From Lachnospiraceae bacterium (GTDB lineage Bacteria; Bacillota; Clostridia; Lachnospirales; Lachnospiraceae), in the NCBI GenBank assembly GCA_900751995.1, contig CAADTP010000063.1, positions 1 through 49,216 of the forward strand: a stretch of DNA of 49,216 nt. Direction: 5' to 3'. Each line of letters begins with the position of its first letter. Within the stretch, counting starts at the first letter, position 1. The notes beneath the pieces are model-generated. The model saw only the letters and a list, made by a program, of their open reading frames with translations, was not told the DNA's origin and searched no databases. Made by a program: the position numbers and the translations under genes. This document shows positions 40,795-49,168 of this stretch, one piece after another.

Positions 40795-42045
40795 ATGAAT
40801 GAAAGGTTACTGCAGCTTGGAAAAAACGCCAAAAAAGCTGAGACAGAGCTTCGAAACATAACAACAAACAAGAAGAATGAGGTCCTTGAGGCTGTGGCAG
40901 AGCATCTTGTAGAGTGTACCGAACAGCTGCTTAAAGCCAATGCAGTCGATGTCGCACACGGACGAGAGAATCAGATGCCGGAAGGTCTGGTGGATCGTCT
41001 TCTCCTCACAAAGGAAAGAATCGAGGGAATGGCAGAGGGACTTCGCCAGCTCGTTTCCCTGGAGGATCCGATCGGTGAGGTAACAGGAATGAAAAAACGC
41101 CCGAACGGTCTTCTGATCGGGCAGAAAAGAGTTCCGCTTGGTGTTGTTGGAATCATCTATGAGGCACGTCCGAATGTTACGGCAGATGCGTTTGGTCTTT
41201 GTTTCAAGACAGGAAATGTTGTAATTCTCAAAGGCGGCAGTGACGCAATTCATTCAAATAAGGCAATCGTGGACTGCATCAGAGAAACCTTACGTTCTCA
41301 TGGAGTGACAGAAGATGCCATCCAGCTTATTGAGGATACCTCCCGTGAAACGGCAGCAGAATTCATGAAAATGAATGAATATGTCGATGTTCTGATCCCG
41401 AGAGGTGGAAGAGGACTTATCAAGGCAGTGGTAAACCAGAGCACCATCCCGGTGATCGAGACCGGAACCGGAAACTGCCACATTTATGTAGATGAGAGTG
41501 CAGATCTTACGATGGCGGTCAATATCATCATGAATGCCAAGACGCAGAGAGTCGGTGTCTGCAATGCCTGTGAATCGCTTCTGGTCCATGAAAATGTGAA
41601 AGAAAAACTTCTTCCGGTTCTTGCAGAGAAGCTGAAAGAGAAGCATGTCGAAATGCGTGCCGATAAGGAATCAAAAGAACTGATGCCGGGTGCGGTTTCT
41701 GCGACAGAGGAAGACTGGGGAACGGAATATCTGGATTACATTCTTTCAATCAAGGTTGTGCATAATGTAGAGGAAGCAATCGCACATATCAATCAATATA
41801 ACACAGGCCATTCTGAGGCAATCATCACAGAGAATTATACGAATGCACAGAAATTCCTGGATGAGGTAGATGCGGCAGCAGTATATGTAAACGCTTCTAC
41901 CAGATTTACAGACGGATTTGAGTTTGGTTATGGAGCTGAGATCGGGATCAGTACGCAGAAACTCCATGCGAGAGGTCCTATGGGTCTTCTTGCTTTGACA
42001 ACAACCAAATATATTATCTATGGAAACGGCCAGATTCGACAGTAA
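40795..42045 (+). CDS. proA: Gamma-glutamyl phosphate reductase
   Basis: This 416-residue aldehyde dehydrogenase-family enzyme makes glutamate-5-semialdehyde for proline. It has PLGVVGIIYEARPNVTADAF, NVVILKGGSDA, LIPRGGRGLIK, VIETGTGNCHIYVD and the catalytic Cys in VGVCNACESLLVH, then RFTDGFEFGYGAEIGISTQKLHARGPMG. Complete. ATG 40795 with AAGGAGG SD; the TTG at 40789 is in frame but overlaps the SD. Confidence 0.97.
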   Translation: MNERLLQLGKNAKKAETELRNITTNKKNEVLEAVAEHLVECTEQLLKANAVDVAHGRENQMPEGLVDRLLLTKERIEGMAEGLRQLVSLEDPIGEVTGMKKRPNGLLIGQKRVPLGVVGIIYEARPNVTADAFGLCFKTGNVVILKGGSDAIHSNKAIVDCIRETLRSHGVTEDAIQLIEDTSRETAAEFMKMNEYVDVLIPRGGRGLIKAVVNQSTIPVIETGTGNCHIYVDESADLTMAVNIIMNAKTQRVGVCNACESLLVHENVKEKLLPVLAEKLKEKHVEMRADKESKELMPGAVSATEEDWGTEYLDYILSIKVVHNVEEAIAHINQYNTGHSEAIITENYTNAQKFLDEVDAAAVYVNASTRFTDGFEFGYGAEIGISTQKLHARGPMGLLALTTTKYIIYGNGQIRQ

Positions 42046-42092
42046 AGGCAAAAAAGGTCGAACGATAATGACCGGAAACAGGCATCGTTGAT

Positions 42093-42121
42093 TTGACATT
42101 TCACAGAGGCATGTGTATAAT
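42093..42121 (+). promoter_or_regulatory. Consensus sigma-A promoter for the surface protein
   Basis: TTGACA (42093-42098), a 17-bp spacer and TATAAT (42116-42121) are fully consensus. A leader of about 125 nt follows before the TTG start, suggesting strong expression with some leader control. Confidence 0.9.
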
Positions 42122-42253
42122 GAAATACAGTTTATTACTACAAACTTTAACTGAAAAGAAGCGTTTTGACGATGCTGCATATTTATTTACAATCGACAAT
42201 ACGAAGTTTACATATTTGTGATTGTGAAATGAAGACACATGGGAGGATTTAAA

Positions 42254-44482
42254 TTGAGACGTAAACAGTTATATGCAATGATCCTGGCCGGAGCACTTGC
42301 AGCCGGAGGAGTACCGGTTACTGCAATGGCGGCAGATACTGCGGCAGAAGAAGCAGGAGATCTTGGAGCTGGTGAGAATACAGAGGAATCTGCGGCAGAA
42401 GAACAGCCAGCAGAGGAGAATAAAGAACCGACTGAGGCACCTGCAGAGCAGCCGGCGGAAGCACCAGCGGAGTCCAATCCTGCAGAAGCACCAGCCGAGC
42501 CTGCACAGGAGGAGAAGCAGGAAACAGAGACCCCGGCCGAGACAACAGAGGAGAACAAAGAACCGACTGAGGCACCGGCTGAGGAGCAGACCGACACCGG
42601 AATTGCGATCAATGAAGTTGATGCAGATGGAAATGTCACACCGAAATACTATAACAGCCTTCAGGAGGCGATAGATGCAGCAGAGGCCGCAACAGCGGAG
42701 TCATCTGCTACAGTGATTGAAGTTTCCAAGCCAATTGCCTTATCATCCACAGTTACCGTATCCAGCAAGAAAATCTCCATCTGTGCAGTCGGAGATATCT
42801 CCATTGCCAGAGAGACAGATTCCTTTACCGGAGATATGTTTAAGGTATCCGGCGAGAACAGTTCCCTGTCATTTGAAACAAAGGATGGAGGCAGCCTGAC
42901 AGTCAGCGGTGCATTTACGGATGCAGCAGTGACAGCAGATGGCTCTATCGTCAACGTGAGTGACAGTGGAAGCTTTGGATTATTTTCCAATGTAGTGCTC
43001 AGCGGAAACATCAGCAGTGCAGACGGTGCGGCTGTCAACTGTACAGGCGGACAGATTGTTCTGGCAGGCGGCACGATCACCGGAAACACCGGTGCCAAAG
43101 GTGCTGTCTACAGTGATTCAGCTGTTTGCGTTCAGGGAACTGTCGCAGTGAAGGATAATAAGATCGGTGATGCACAGGCAAACGTATATCTGGATGGGAC
43201 AGCGGAGTTTGTTATCACAGATGAACTTACCGGTTCTGATATTTCTTTCACCCATGCCAGCGCGGCAGAGGGGACAGAGGTACTTGCCGTGGCAGAGAAT
43301 GTGGCGATTGCAGATTTTAAAACTGTGGCAGAACAATTCAGTTATGATACAGAGGAATATATATTGAATCCAGATACAGAGACAAACAAAGCAACACTTA
43401 AAAAGAAAGCAACAGAACCATCCGTGAGTCCATCCGTGAGCCCGTCGGTAAGTCCGTCTGCTAAGCCAACTACGACAGCAAAACCGACAACGAAGCCGAC
43501 AGTGACCCCAACCAAGACCCCTTCTTTCCTGAAGTATAAGAGTGGTTCACTGAAATGGACAGATCATACAACAGTTTCCCTGCAGATGTCTACCACACAG
43601 CACTGCAAATGGTATTATTTCTTTGTAGATGCAGATACTGATACAAAGGTGATCCAGAACATGTATGATGCAAGCCGTGCCACAAACGTAGCGAAAGCAA
43701 ACACAAGCTTCACTGTTAAGGCAGAGAATGTTCCGGAGGCAGATACTTGGTTGGTTGTCTGCGCCAAACCTGATTCCGGAAAGGCCAAGATGAGTATTTT
43801 TAAATTAAATACCGCATCCTTTAAGAAGAAACGTCCGGGTGCGGCAACTACATCTACTCGTCCGGCACGTACCTATGCGGTTACTAAGAGTACGATCACA
43901 GGTCTGGAGAATCCACTGAAATTCACTCCTGGCACTTTCTATGAATTCAGCGTAACAGGTGCAGGACAGAATGACGAGAAGCCATATGTTTCCGGGGATG
44001 AGAGATGGATTCCGATGTATTGGAGTCTTTCAGAGAATCCTACGAAATCAGGTGAGAAGAATACCACATTCAGGATCGGTTCCCCGAAGGGTATTGCAGA
44101 TGCCAAGACTTACAACATCTATGTATTCTTCAAGAAACAGATTTACAATGGATCAGAATGGCAGGATACAGATGTGATTGAGTCTGTGAAGACACAGTTC
44201 AGTTCACAGAAGCTTTCTCCGGAGGATCTTACAGTAACTCCGACCGGAGCTGCAGGCGATAATGGTTCTGGTGGAGGCGGAGACGGAAGCGGCAGTGGTG
44301 ATAAGACAGATGCCGAGCTGACTGCAACGGAAGCAGCATCAGAGAAGGATGGCGGCTCCAGTTCCAAGTCAGCAGTTTCTACTCTCGATGAATCTCCGAT
44401 CGGAGCCATGGTGGCACTGGCAGCACTCTCACTGCTGGCAGGAGGCTATATCCTGATCCGTAAACGTAAAAAAGATATCTGA
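42254..44482 (+). CDS. Large membrane-anchored surface protein with Pro/Glu-rich and Ser/Thr/Pro linkers
   Basis: This protein of about 742 residues has a signal peptide (RRKQLYAMILAGALAAGGVPVTAMA). A low-complexity Glu/Ala/Pro region follows (about 30-120), with EENKEPTEAPAE repeated. A beta-strand-rich domain (about 120-385) resembles parallel beta-helix surface proteins (GGQIVLAGGTITGNTGAKGA). A SPSVSPSV / TAKPTTKPTVTP linker (about 392-420) leads to a second beta domain (about 425-655), a Gly/Ser stretch (GSGGGGDGSGSGD) and a C-terminal membrane segment with a basic tail (GAMVALAALSLLAGGYILIRKRKKD). There is no LPXTG, only ESPIG, before the segment, so a plain membrane anchor is more likely than sortase attachment. 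TTG 42254 follows GGGAGG; ATG 42239 overlaps that SD. Confidence 0.8.
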   Translation: MRRKQLYAMILAGALAAGGVPVTAMAADTAAEEAGDLGAGENTEESAAEEQPAEENKEPTEAPAEQPAEAPAESNPAEAPAEPAQEEKQETETPAETTEENKEPTEAPAEEQTDTGIAINEVDADGNVTPKYYNSLQEAIDAAEAATAESSATVIEVSKPIALSSTVTVSSKKISICAVGDISIARETDSFTGDMFKVSGENSSLSFETKDGGSLTVSGAFTDAAVTADGSIVNVSDSGSFGLFSNVVLSGNISSADGAAVNCTGGQIVLAGGTITGNTGAKGAVYSDSAVCVQGTVAVKDNKIGDAQANVYLDGTAEFVITDELTGSDISFTHASAAEGTEVLAVAENVAIADFKTVAEQFSYDTEEYILNPDTETNKATLKKKATEPSVSPSVSPSVSPSAKPTTTAKPTTKPTVTPTKTPSFLKYKSGSLKWTDHTTVSLQMSTTQHCKWYYFFVDADTDTKVIQNMYDASRATNVAKANTSFTVKAENVPEADTWLVVCAKPDSGKAKMSIFKLNTASFKKKRPGAATTSTRPARTYAVTKSTITGLENPLKFTPGTFYEFSVTGAGQNDEKPYVSGDERWIPMYWSLSENPTKSGEKNTTFRIGSPKGIADAKTYNIYVFFKKQIYNGSEWQDTDVIESVKTQFSSQKLSPEDLTVTPTGAAGDNGSGGGGDGSGSGDKTDAELTATEAASEKDGGSSSKSAVSTLDESPIGAMVALAALSLLAGGYILIRKRKKDI

Positions 44483-44509
44483 TAATGTACAAAACTGAAT
44501 ATTTTTTTG

Positions 44510-44538
44510 GAGGCAGGTTCTTTTGACCTGCCTCTTTT
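44510..44538 (+). terminator. Terminator after the surface-protein gene
   Basis: GAGGCAGGT (44510-44518) pairs perfectly with ACCTGCCTC (44526-44534), followed by TTTT. Confidence 0.88.
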
Positions 44539-44608
44539 CATATATTAATACAGGGCAGATACATGATTCTGGATAAAGTTTTTTTACAAGAAATGGAGGG
44601 AAAAGATT

Positions 44609-45505
44609 ATGCCAGATACACGTTCCTGTACATATGAAGATCTTTATTATGAAATGTGGGAGATGTCTCAGCGTTACCGCCAGATCGCACAGTTTCGGAT
44701 CATCGGAAAGAGTCACGATGAAAGAATGATCCCCATGATAGAACTTGGAAAAGGAAATAGCTGTATTTTTTGTCTTTCGGGGCTTACCGGCCCGGACAGG
44801 CAGACACCGAAGTTTCTGATTCGGATGATCCAGGAATATACCAAAGCCTGGGAAAGCGGATGGAAGATAGAAGAAATCTACGATGTCAGGGAGGCTTTAG
44901 ATAAGTGGCGACTGTGTTTCATCCCTCTTCTGAATCCGGATGGGTATGAGATTTATGAAAGGGATTTTCAGGCGATCCGCAATCCGATCTATCGGCAGAT
45001 GCTTCGGATGCAGGAAATTCCGGCAAAAGAATATACGGGAAATGGACGAGGGATAGATTTACGCAAAAATTTTCCTACGCAGTACTATCAGCGCAGACAG
45101 GTCATGCAGCAGCCTGCAAGTGAAAATGAAACAAAGGCGCTGATCCGTATCTTTCAGGAATATCCAAGCAGCGGACTTCTGTCATTCAATCATTTCAGGA
45201 ATCGCATTCTGTACTTTAAACAGTCCCGATCCTTTGCCGCGAACCAGAAAAGCTATCGTCTGGCCAGACATCTGCAGAAATGCAGCAGCTACTATATGGA
45301 CAATCTGCCGGCGGGACAGGGAGATTTTTCTGTTGCCGGTCGTCCGGGAAGCGGTTCACCCGAGCAGTTTTATGCAGAAATCTGTCATAAACCATCGTTT
45401 CGGATTGAAACACTGAAAGAAGAAAGCGAGGATAAGGAGGAACAGAGACAGAACGAGTACCGGAAGATCCATACGCTTCCGCTTGAGTACCTGTTTTCTC
45501 TTTGA
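44609..45505 (+). CDS. M14 carboxypeptidase-like protein lacking the zinc ligands
   Basis: This 298-residue protein has clear M14 landmarks: FIPLLNPDGYEIY (usually N-P-D-G) and GNGRGIDLRKNFP (usually N-R-G-x-D-L-N-R-N-F). The zinc-binding HxxE, expected in a GGxHxxE context near residue 60, reads SGLTGPDRQ, with Thr60 and Asp63 in the ligand positions. The third His site reads LLSFNHF (Asn194/His195). A Glu (Glu267, in SFRIETLKEE) stands where the catalytic Glu would be. There is no signal peptide. The protein is cytosolic and probably binds rather than cleaves a peptide; that is inference. Start ATG 44609 with ATGGAGGG SD. Confidence 0.78.
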   Translation: MPDTRSCTYEDLYYEMWEMSQRYRQIAQFRIIGKSHDERMIPMIELGKGNSCIFCLSGLTGPDRQTPKFLIRMIQEYTKAWESGWKIEEIYDVREALDKWRLCFIPLLNPDGYEIYERDFQAIRNPIYRQMLRMQEIPAKEYTGNGRGIDLRKNFPTQYYQRRQVMQQPASENETKALIRIFQEYPSSGLLSFNHFRNRILYFKQSRSFAANQKSYRLARHLQKCSSYYMDNLPAGQGDFSVAGRPGSGSPEQFYAEICHKPSFRIETLKEESEDKEEQRQNEYRKIHTLPLEYLFSL

Positions 45506-45513
45506 TATAACGC

Positions 45514-45542
45514 TTGCACATATTCCGATTTTTTTGTAAAAT
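45514..45542 (+). promoter_or_regulatory. Promoter upstream of miaB
   Basis: TTGCAC (45514-45519), 17 bp, TAAAAT (45537-45542). It starts 9 bp after the M14-like stop. The palindromic repeat (copy 6) lies between it and miaB, so would be in the leader. Confidence 0.6.
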
Positions 45543-45547
45543 ACAGA

Positions 45548-45603
45548 TAACTGTTCAGTATCTTCACAGTTATAAGGAAAAATGCCACCTTCTGAATAGT
45601 TAC
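45548..45603. repeat. Dispersed palindromic repeat, long copy 6 (inverted relative to copy 2)
   Basis: TAACTGTTCAGTATC (from 45548) and the CACAGTTA arm (ending about 45572) are followed by CCTTCTGAATAGTTAC (45588-45603). Reverse-complemented, it matches the long copy at 31603-31671 arm by arm. Confidence 0.8.
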
Positions 45604-45693
45604 GAACAGTTTCAACAAGAATTGCAGATGCATAAACAGAATACATTCAGGTCGAACCGGTGTACGACCTGTATATGGATAAGGAGTTATCAA

Positions 45694-47130
45694 ATGACAA
45701 AAGAATCACAGAAAACAAATACAATGACTGCCGAAGAAACTGCACGCCAGAATTCTTTTATCGAACTGGCACAGACTCTTAGTGCACAGAAATCCAACAC
45801 ACTTGGACGCCCTCTTACTTATTGTCTGACCACCTTCGGATGCCAGATGAACGAGAAACAGTCTGAGGTTGTGGCCGGGATCATGGACGAGATCGGATAT
45901 CACAGACAGGATAGCGAGGATGCCGATGTGGTGATCTACAATACCTGTACGGTACGTGAGAATGCAAACCTTAAGGTTTATGGAAGACTCGGACATCTTC
46001 ACAGCCTGAAGGACAAGAACCCGGATATGCAGATCGTGCTTTTTGGCTGTATGATGCAGGAGCCACATGTTGTGGAGAAGATCAGGAAGACCTATCCATT
46101 TGTAAACCTTGTTTTTGGTACGCACAACATTTTTAAATTTGCTGAGCTCTTTTATGAAATGCAGCAGTCTGAGCAGCAGATTGTAGATATCTGGGAGGGA
46201 ACAGACCAGATTGTGGAAGACCTTCCTACAGAACGAAATTATACCTTTAAATCCGGTGTTAATATCATGTTTGGATGCAACAACTTCTGCAGCTACTGTA
46301 TTGTGCCGTATGTCCGCGGACGTGAACGAAGCCGCGAGCCGGAGGCTATCATCAAAGAAGTAAAGCGTCTGGCTGCAGATGGTGTCTCTGAGGTTATGCT
46401 CCTTGGTCAGAACGTAAACTCTTATGGAAAGACTCTGGAAAATCCGGTTACATTTGCACAGCTTCTGGAAATGCTGGAGGATATTGAAGGTCTTAAGAGA
46501 ATCCGCTTTATGACCTCTCATCCGAAGGATCTCTCCGATGAGCTGATCGAAACCATGGCTAAGAGCAAAAAAATCTGTCATCACCTTCATCTTCCGCTCC
46601 AGTCCGGCAGCAGCCGTGTTCTGAAGGTAATGAACCGCCGCTATGACAAAGAGAAGTATCTGGATCTGGTAGAGCGGATCCGCACAGCAATCCCGGATAT
46701 CTCTCTGACTACGGATATCATTGTCGGTTTCCCGGGTGAGACAGAAGAAGACTTCCAGGAAACTCTGGACGTTGTCGCAAAATGTGAATATGACACAGCC
46801 TTTACCTTCCTGTATTCCAAACGAAGTGATACACCGGCAGCAGCTATGGAGAATCAGGTACCGCAGGACGTGGCAAAAGAAAGATTTAACCGCCTTCTGG
46901 CACTGGTACAGAACGAAGGACGCAAACGTTCCTCCAGATTCGAGGGAAGTGTGCAGGAAGTCCTTGTAGAAGAAGAAAGTAAGGAAAAGGGAATTTTCAC
47001 CGGAAGAACCCAGTATAATCTTCTGGTACATTTTGCAGGAGATGAATCCCTTCTTGGCAAATATGTCAAAGTACATCTTGATGAATGCAAAGGTTTCTAT
47101 TATCTGGGAACCCTGGAAGAGAACGAATGA
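45694..47130 (+). CDS. miaB: tRNA-2-methylthio-N6-dimethylallyladenosine synthase
   Basis: This 478-residue radical-SAM methylthiotransferase adds a methylthio group to i6A37 of tRNAs. The UPF0004 domain carries its three cysteines in TTFGCQMNEKQSE, YNTCTVRENA and LFGCMMQEP. The radical-SAM cluster is in CNNFCSYCIVPYVRG. HLPLQSGSSRVLKVMNRRY and the C-terminal TRAM domain (SSRFEGSVQEVLVEEES, GRTQYNLLVHF) complete it. Start ATG 45694 with AAGGAG SD; the frame runs open to 45514 without SD. Overlaps dus by 4 nt (ATGA). Confidence 0.96.
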   Translation: MTKESQKTNTMTAEETARQNSFIELAQTLSAQKSNTLGRPLTYCLTTFGCQMNEKQSEVVAGIMDEIGYHRQDSEDADVVIYNTCTVRENANLKVYGRLGHLHSLKDKNPDMQIVLFGCMMQEPHVVEKIRKTYPFVNLVFGTHNIFKFAELFYEMQQSEQQIVDIWEGTDQIVEDLPTERNYTFKSGVNIMFGCNNFCSYCIVPYVRGRERSREPEAIIKEVKRLAADGVSEVMLLGQNVNSYGKTLENPVTFAQLLEMLEDIEGLKRIRFMTSHPKDLSDELIETMAKSKKICHHLHLPLQSGSSRVLKVMNRRYDKEKYLDLVERIRTAIPDISLTTDIIVGFPGETEEDFQETLDVVAKCEYDTAFTFLYSKRSDTPAAAMENQVPQDVAKERFNRLLALVQNEGRKRSSRFEGSVQEVLVEEESKEKGIFTGRTQYNLLVHFAGDESLLGKYVKVHLDECKGFYYLGTLEENE

Positions 47131-48086
47131 AGATTTATCTTGCCCCGTTAGAGGGGATTACAAATTATGTATATCGAAAGGCTCTTTTTACCTGCTTCGA
47201 TGGCTTTGACAAATATTTCATTCCGTTTATCCGTGCGAAACAGAATTTGAACTTAAGCGGGAGAGAAAAGAAAGACCTGCTGCCGGAGAATAATAAGGGA
47301 ATGTATGCTGTTCCGCAGATCCTTACAAGAAAGGCAGAGGATTTTATCCGCACAGTGGAGCTTCTTAAGGAATATGGTTACAGGGAAGTCAATCTGAACT
47401 TAGGCTGTCCGTCAAAAACGGTTGTGACCAAGGGCTGCGGCGCGGGCTTTCTCGAAGATCCAGGGGAACTGGAACGATTCCTGGATACTGTTTTTGAGAA
47501 GTGCGATATGAAGATTTCGGTAAAAACCCGCCTGGGAATGGAGGATGCCTCGGAATTTTCTGAACTGATGAAAGTATATAATAAGTTTCCTCTGGAAGAA
47601 CTGATCATCCATCCAAGGGTGCAGAAGGATTTTTACAAAAACACGCCAAATCTTTCTGCCTTTGCAGAAGCCTTTGTCCAAAGCAGAAATCCGGTCTGTT
47701 ATAATGGGGATATTTTTTGTGTAGAAGATTATCGGAGAATCCGTGAGAAATTTCCGGAGCTGGGAGCTGTTATGACAGGCCGGGGAGTGCTGGCAGACCC
47801 GGCTCTTGCAAGAGAACTTCGTGGTGGAGAAAAACTTACGAAGTCAGAATTCCGGAAATTTCACGATCTGGTATATCATACTTACCGCGAGGAGGTTTCC
47901 GGAGACCGGAACGTGCTCTTCAAGATGAAAGAACTCTGGTTTTATATGGCACCACTGTTTTCGGATAACAAGAAATATCTCAAAAAGATCAAAAAGAGCG
48001 AGAAATGCGTGGTATATGAAAGTGCCGTGATGGAACTGTTTGGCAGTGAAAGTGCGGTGTTTGATCCAGGAAATTTAATAAGATAA
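47127..48086 (+). CDS. dus: tRNA-dihydrouridine synthase family protein
   Basis: This 319-residue FMN enzyme reduces uridines in tRNA. LAPLEGITNYVYRKAL is the N-terminal flavin-binding strand. VNLNLGCPSKTVVTKGCGAGFLEDP carries the catalytic Cys (in GCGAG), with KISVKTRLGM, IIHPRVQKDFY, VCYNGDIF and GAVMTGRGVLADPAL. The C-terminal helical domain is present. Translation is coupled to miaB, another tRNA modifier. The specific uridine position cannot be told. Confidence 0.93.
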   Translation: MKIYLAPLEGITNYVYRKALFTCFDGFDKYFIPFIRAKQNLNLSGREKKDLLPENNKGMYAVPQILTRKAEDFIRTVELLKEYGYREVNLNLGCPSKTVVTKGCGAGFLEDPGELERFLDTVFEKCDMKISVKTRLGMEDASEFSELMKVYNKFPLEELIIHPRVQKDFYKNTPNLSAFAEAFVQSRNPVCYNGDIFCVEDYRRIREKFPELGAVMTGRGVLADPALARELRGGEKLTKSEFRKFHDLVYHTYREEVSGDRNVLFKMKELWFYMAPLFSDNKKYLKKIKKSEKCVVYESAVMELFGSESAVFDPGNLIR

Positions 48087-48087
48087 A

Positions 48088-48134
48088 GAAATGGCAGATA
48101 TGTTTCTCATTATAGAGATCATACCTGCCATTTC
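48088..48134. terminator. Bidirectional terminator between dus and the acidic membrane protein
   Basis: GAAATGGCAG (48088-48097) pairs with CTGCCATTTC (48125-48134), with further TATG/CATA pairing inside, serving two convergent genes. Confidence 0.75.
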
Positions 48135-48151
48135 TTAGGTCTGTGGAAATC

Positions 48152-48712
48152 TTAATAGTAAGTTTCTTCCTGGACCAGATTTTCATTAAAAAGCTCAGAA
48201 TCGGAATCCGAACCACCGGTATCATAATCGATCTGAGTATCACCGGAAGCATCTCCAGAAGTATCGGTATCCTGCGTGCCATCAGTAGAATCTTCTGTCG
48301 GATATGTGATCTGATCGGAAGTATCATAATCACCGGAATCACTGTCCTCGTTGGCATAGTCACCGGAAGCAGTGCTGTCGTAAGACGGATCCGAAGACTG
48401 GGAAGTGTCTGTCGTGTCCGGGGCAGGATCCGTAGTGGTGGTATCCTGAGTGCTGTCAGAGGCAGCGGTATCCGAAGAAGTATCGTAGTCATAATTGCTG
48501 TCCTGGGAATAGATAGTAAATCCGGTATCCTCGGCGTCAGACTCTGCCTGTGCCTGTGCCTCGGCAGCAGTTTCCGGCGCCTCCTTAAATGTACTAGTGC
48601 TGCGTGCCTTAAGGACACTGACATCCTTGGGGACGGCTGCGTAAATCAGAACCATCACACAGCAGAAGCATGCCGCCATGACCCCGATCCTTATCTCGTC
48701 TTTGTATCTCAT
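48152..48712 (-). CDS. Single-pass membrane protein with a long acidic Ser/Thr/Asp-rich tail
   Basis: This protein of about 186 residues has a short cytoplasmic start (MRYKDEIRIG), one membrane segment (VMAACFCCVMVLIYAAV) and an extracytoplasmic tail of about 150 residues composed almost only of Asp, Ser, Thr, Glu, Tyr and Gly (for example DYDTSSDTAASDSTQDTTTT). The tail has no recognisable fold and is strongly negatively charged. ATG 48712 has an AAGGA SD; GTG 48718 in frame is too near it. Convergent with dus. The family is not recognised. Confidence 0.65.
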   Translation of the reverse strand: MRYKDEIRIGVMAACFCCVMVLIYAAVPKDVSVLKARSTSTFKEAPETAAEAQAQAESDAEDTGFTIYSQDSNYDYDTSSDTAASDSTQDTTTTDPAPDTTDTSQSSDPSYDSTASGDYANEDSDSGDYDTSDQITYPTEDSTDGTQDTDTSGDASGDTQIDYDTGGSDSDSELFNENLVQEETYY

Positions 48713-48718
48713 AATCAC

Positions 48719-49168
48719 TCATTCCTTCTTCATATCTGTTTTTCATAAGTATACCATGAAATCATAAAGTTTTGTAATAAAAATTATTCGGATTTTGGTT
48801 TGGTGTGAGTATAGTCTATATCTTCAGGTTATTTTTTTCAATTTCTGGTTGCACTTCAAACACAGACTTGCTGCCATGAATGGGAAGGGTGAATCAGATG
48901 TTTTTCTACGTCATATCATTACGTGTGGAATGCCTCAATTTTATTGTACTAATAAAATAAATAAGATCCGCTTTAACAAAGCTTAGCAAGAATTCTCCTA
49001 CCTCTTCAGGTAGTGAGATGAATTGTGGCTCTGAGCATAAATGCTCAAAAGAATCTTGTAAATAAAGAGAAGAAACACTTGTTCTGGTGGCGGTTTTGTA
49101 TTATAATAAAAGAACAAGATGTTCAAAAGCAATGATTGAAATCATTTATCAACATATAGAAATAAGAG
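48719..49168. other. AT-rich intergenic region with an omega-RNA-like hairpin, left flank of a TnpB gene
   Basis: I see no convincing gene in this 450-bp stretch. A hairpin CTCCTACCT (48995-49003) / AGGTAGTGAG (49008-49017, one bulged T) with a CTTC loop resembles the 3'-end hairpin of omega-RNAs from IS200/IS605-family elements. TGAGCA-TAAA-TGCTCA (49032-49047) is a second perfect hairpin. Both lie upstream of the TnpB-like start, not downstream, so they would belong to a vestige of another element or to this element's left end. A 63-codon frame (48795-48986) lacks a SD and is probably not a gene. Confidence 0.45.

Noticed and set aside
45706..47076. 456-codon open frame on the minus strand opposite miaB
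   Set aside because: miaB on the + strand has complete family motifs and its own start and promoter. The antisense frame is an AT/codon shadow with no SD or recognisable domain.
48795..48986. 63-codon + strand frame left of the TnpB gene
   Set aside because: No SD, no recognised motif, mixed hydrophobic composition; probably chance.
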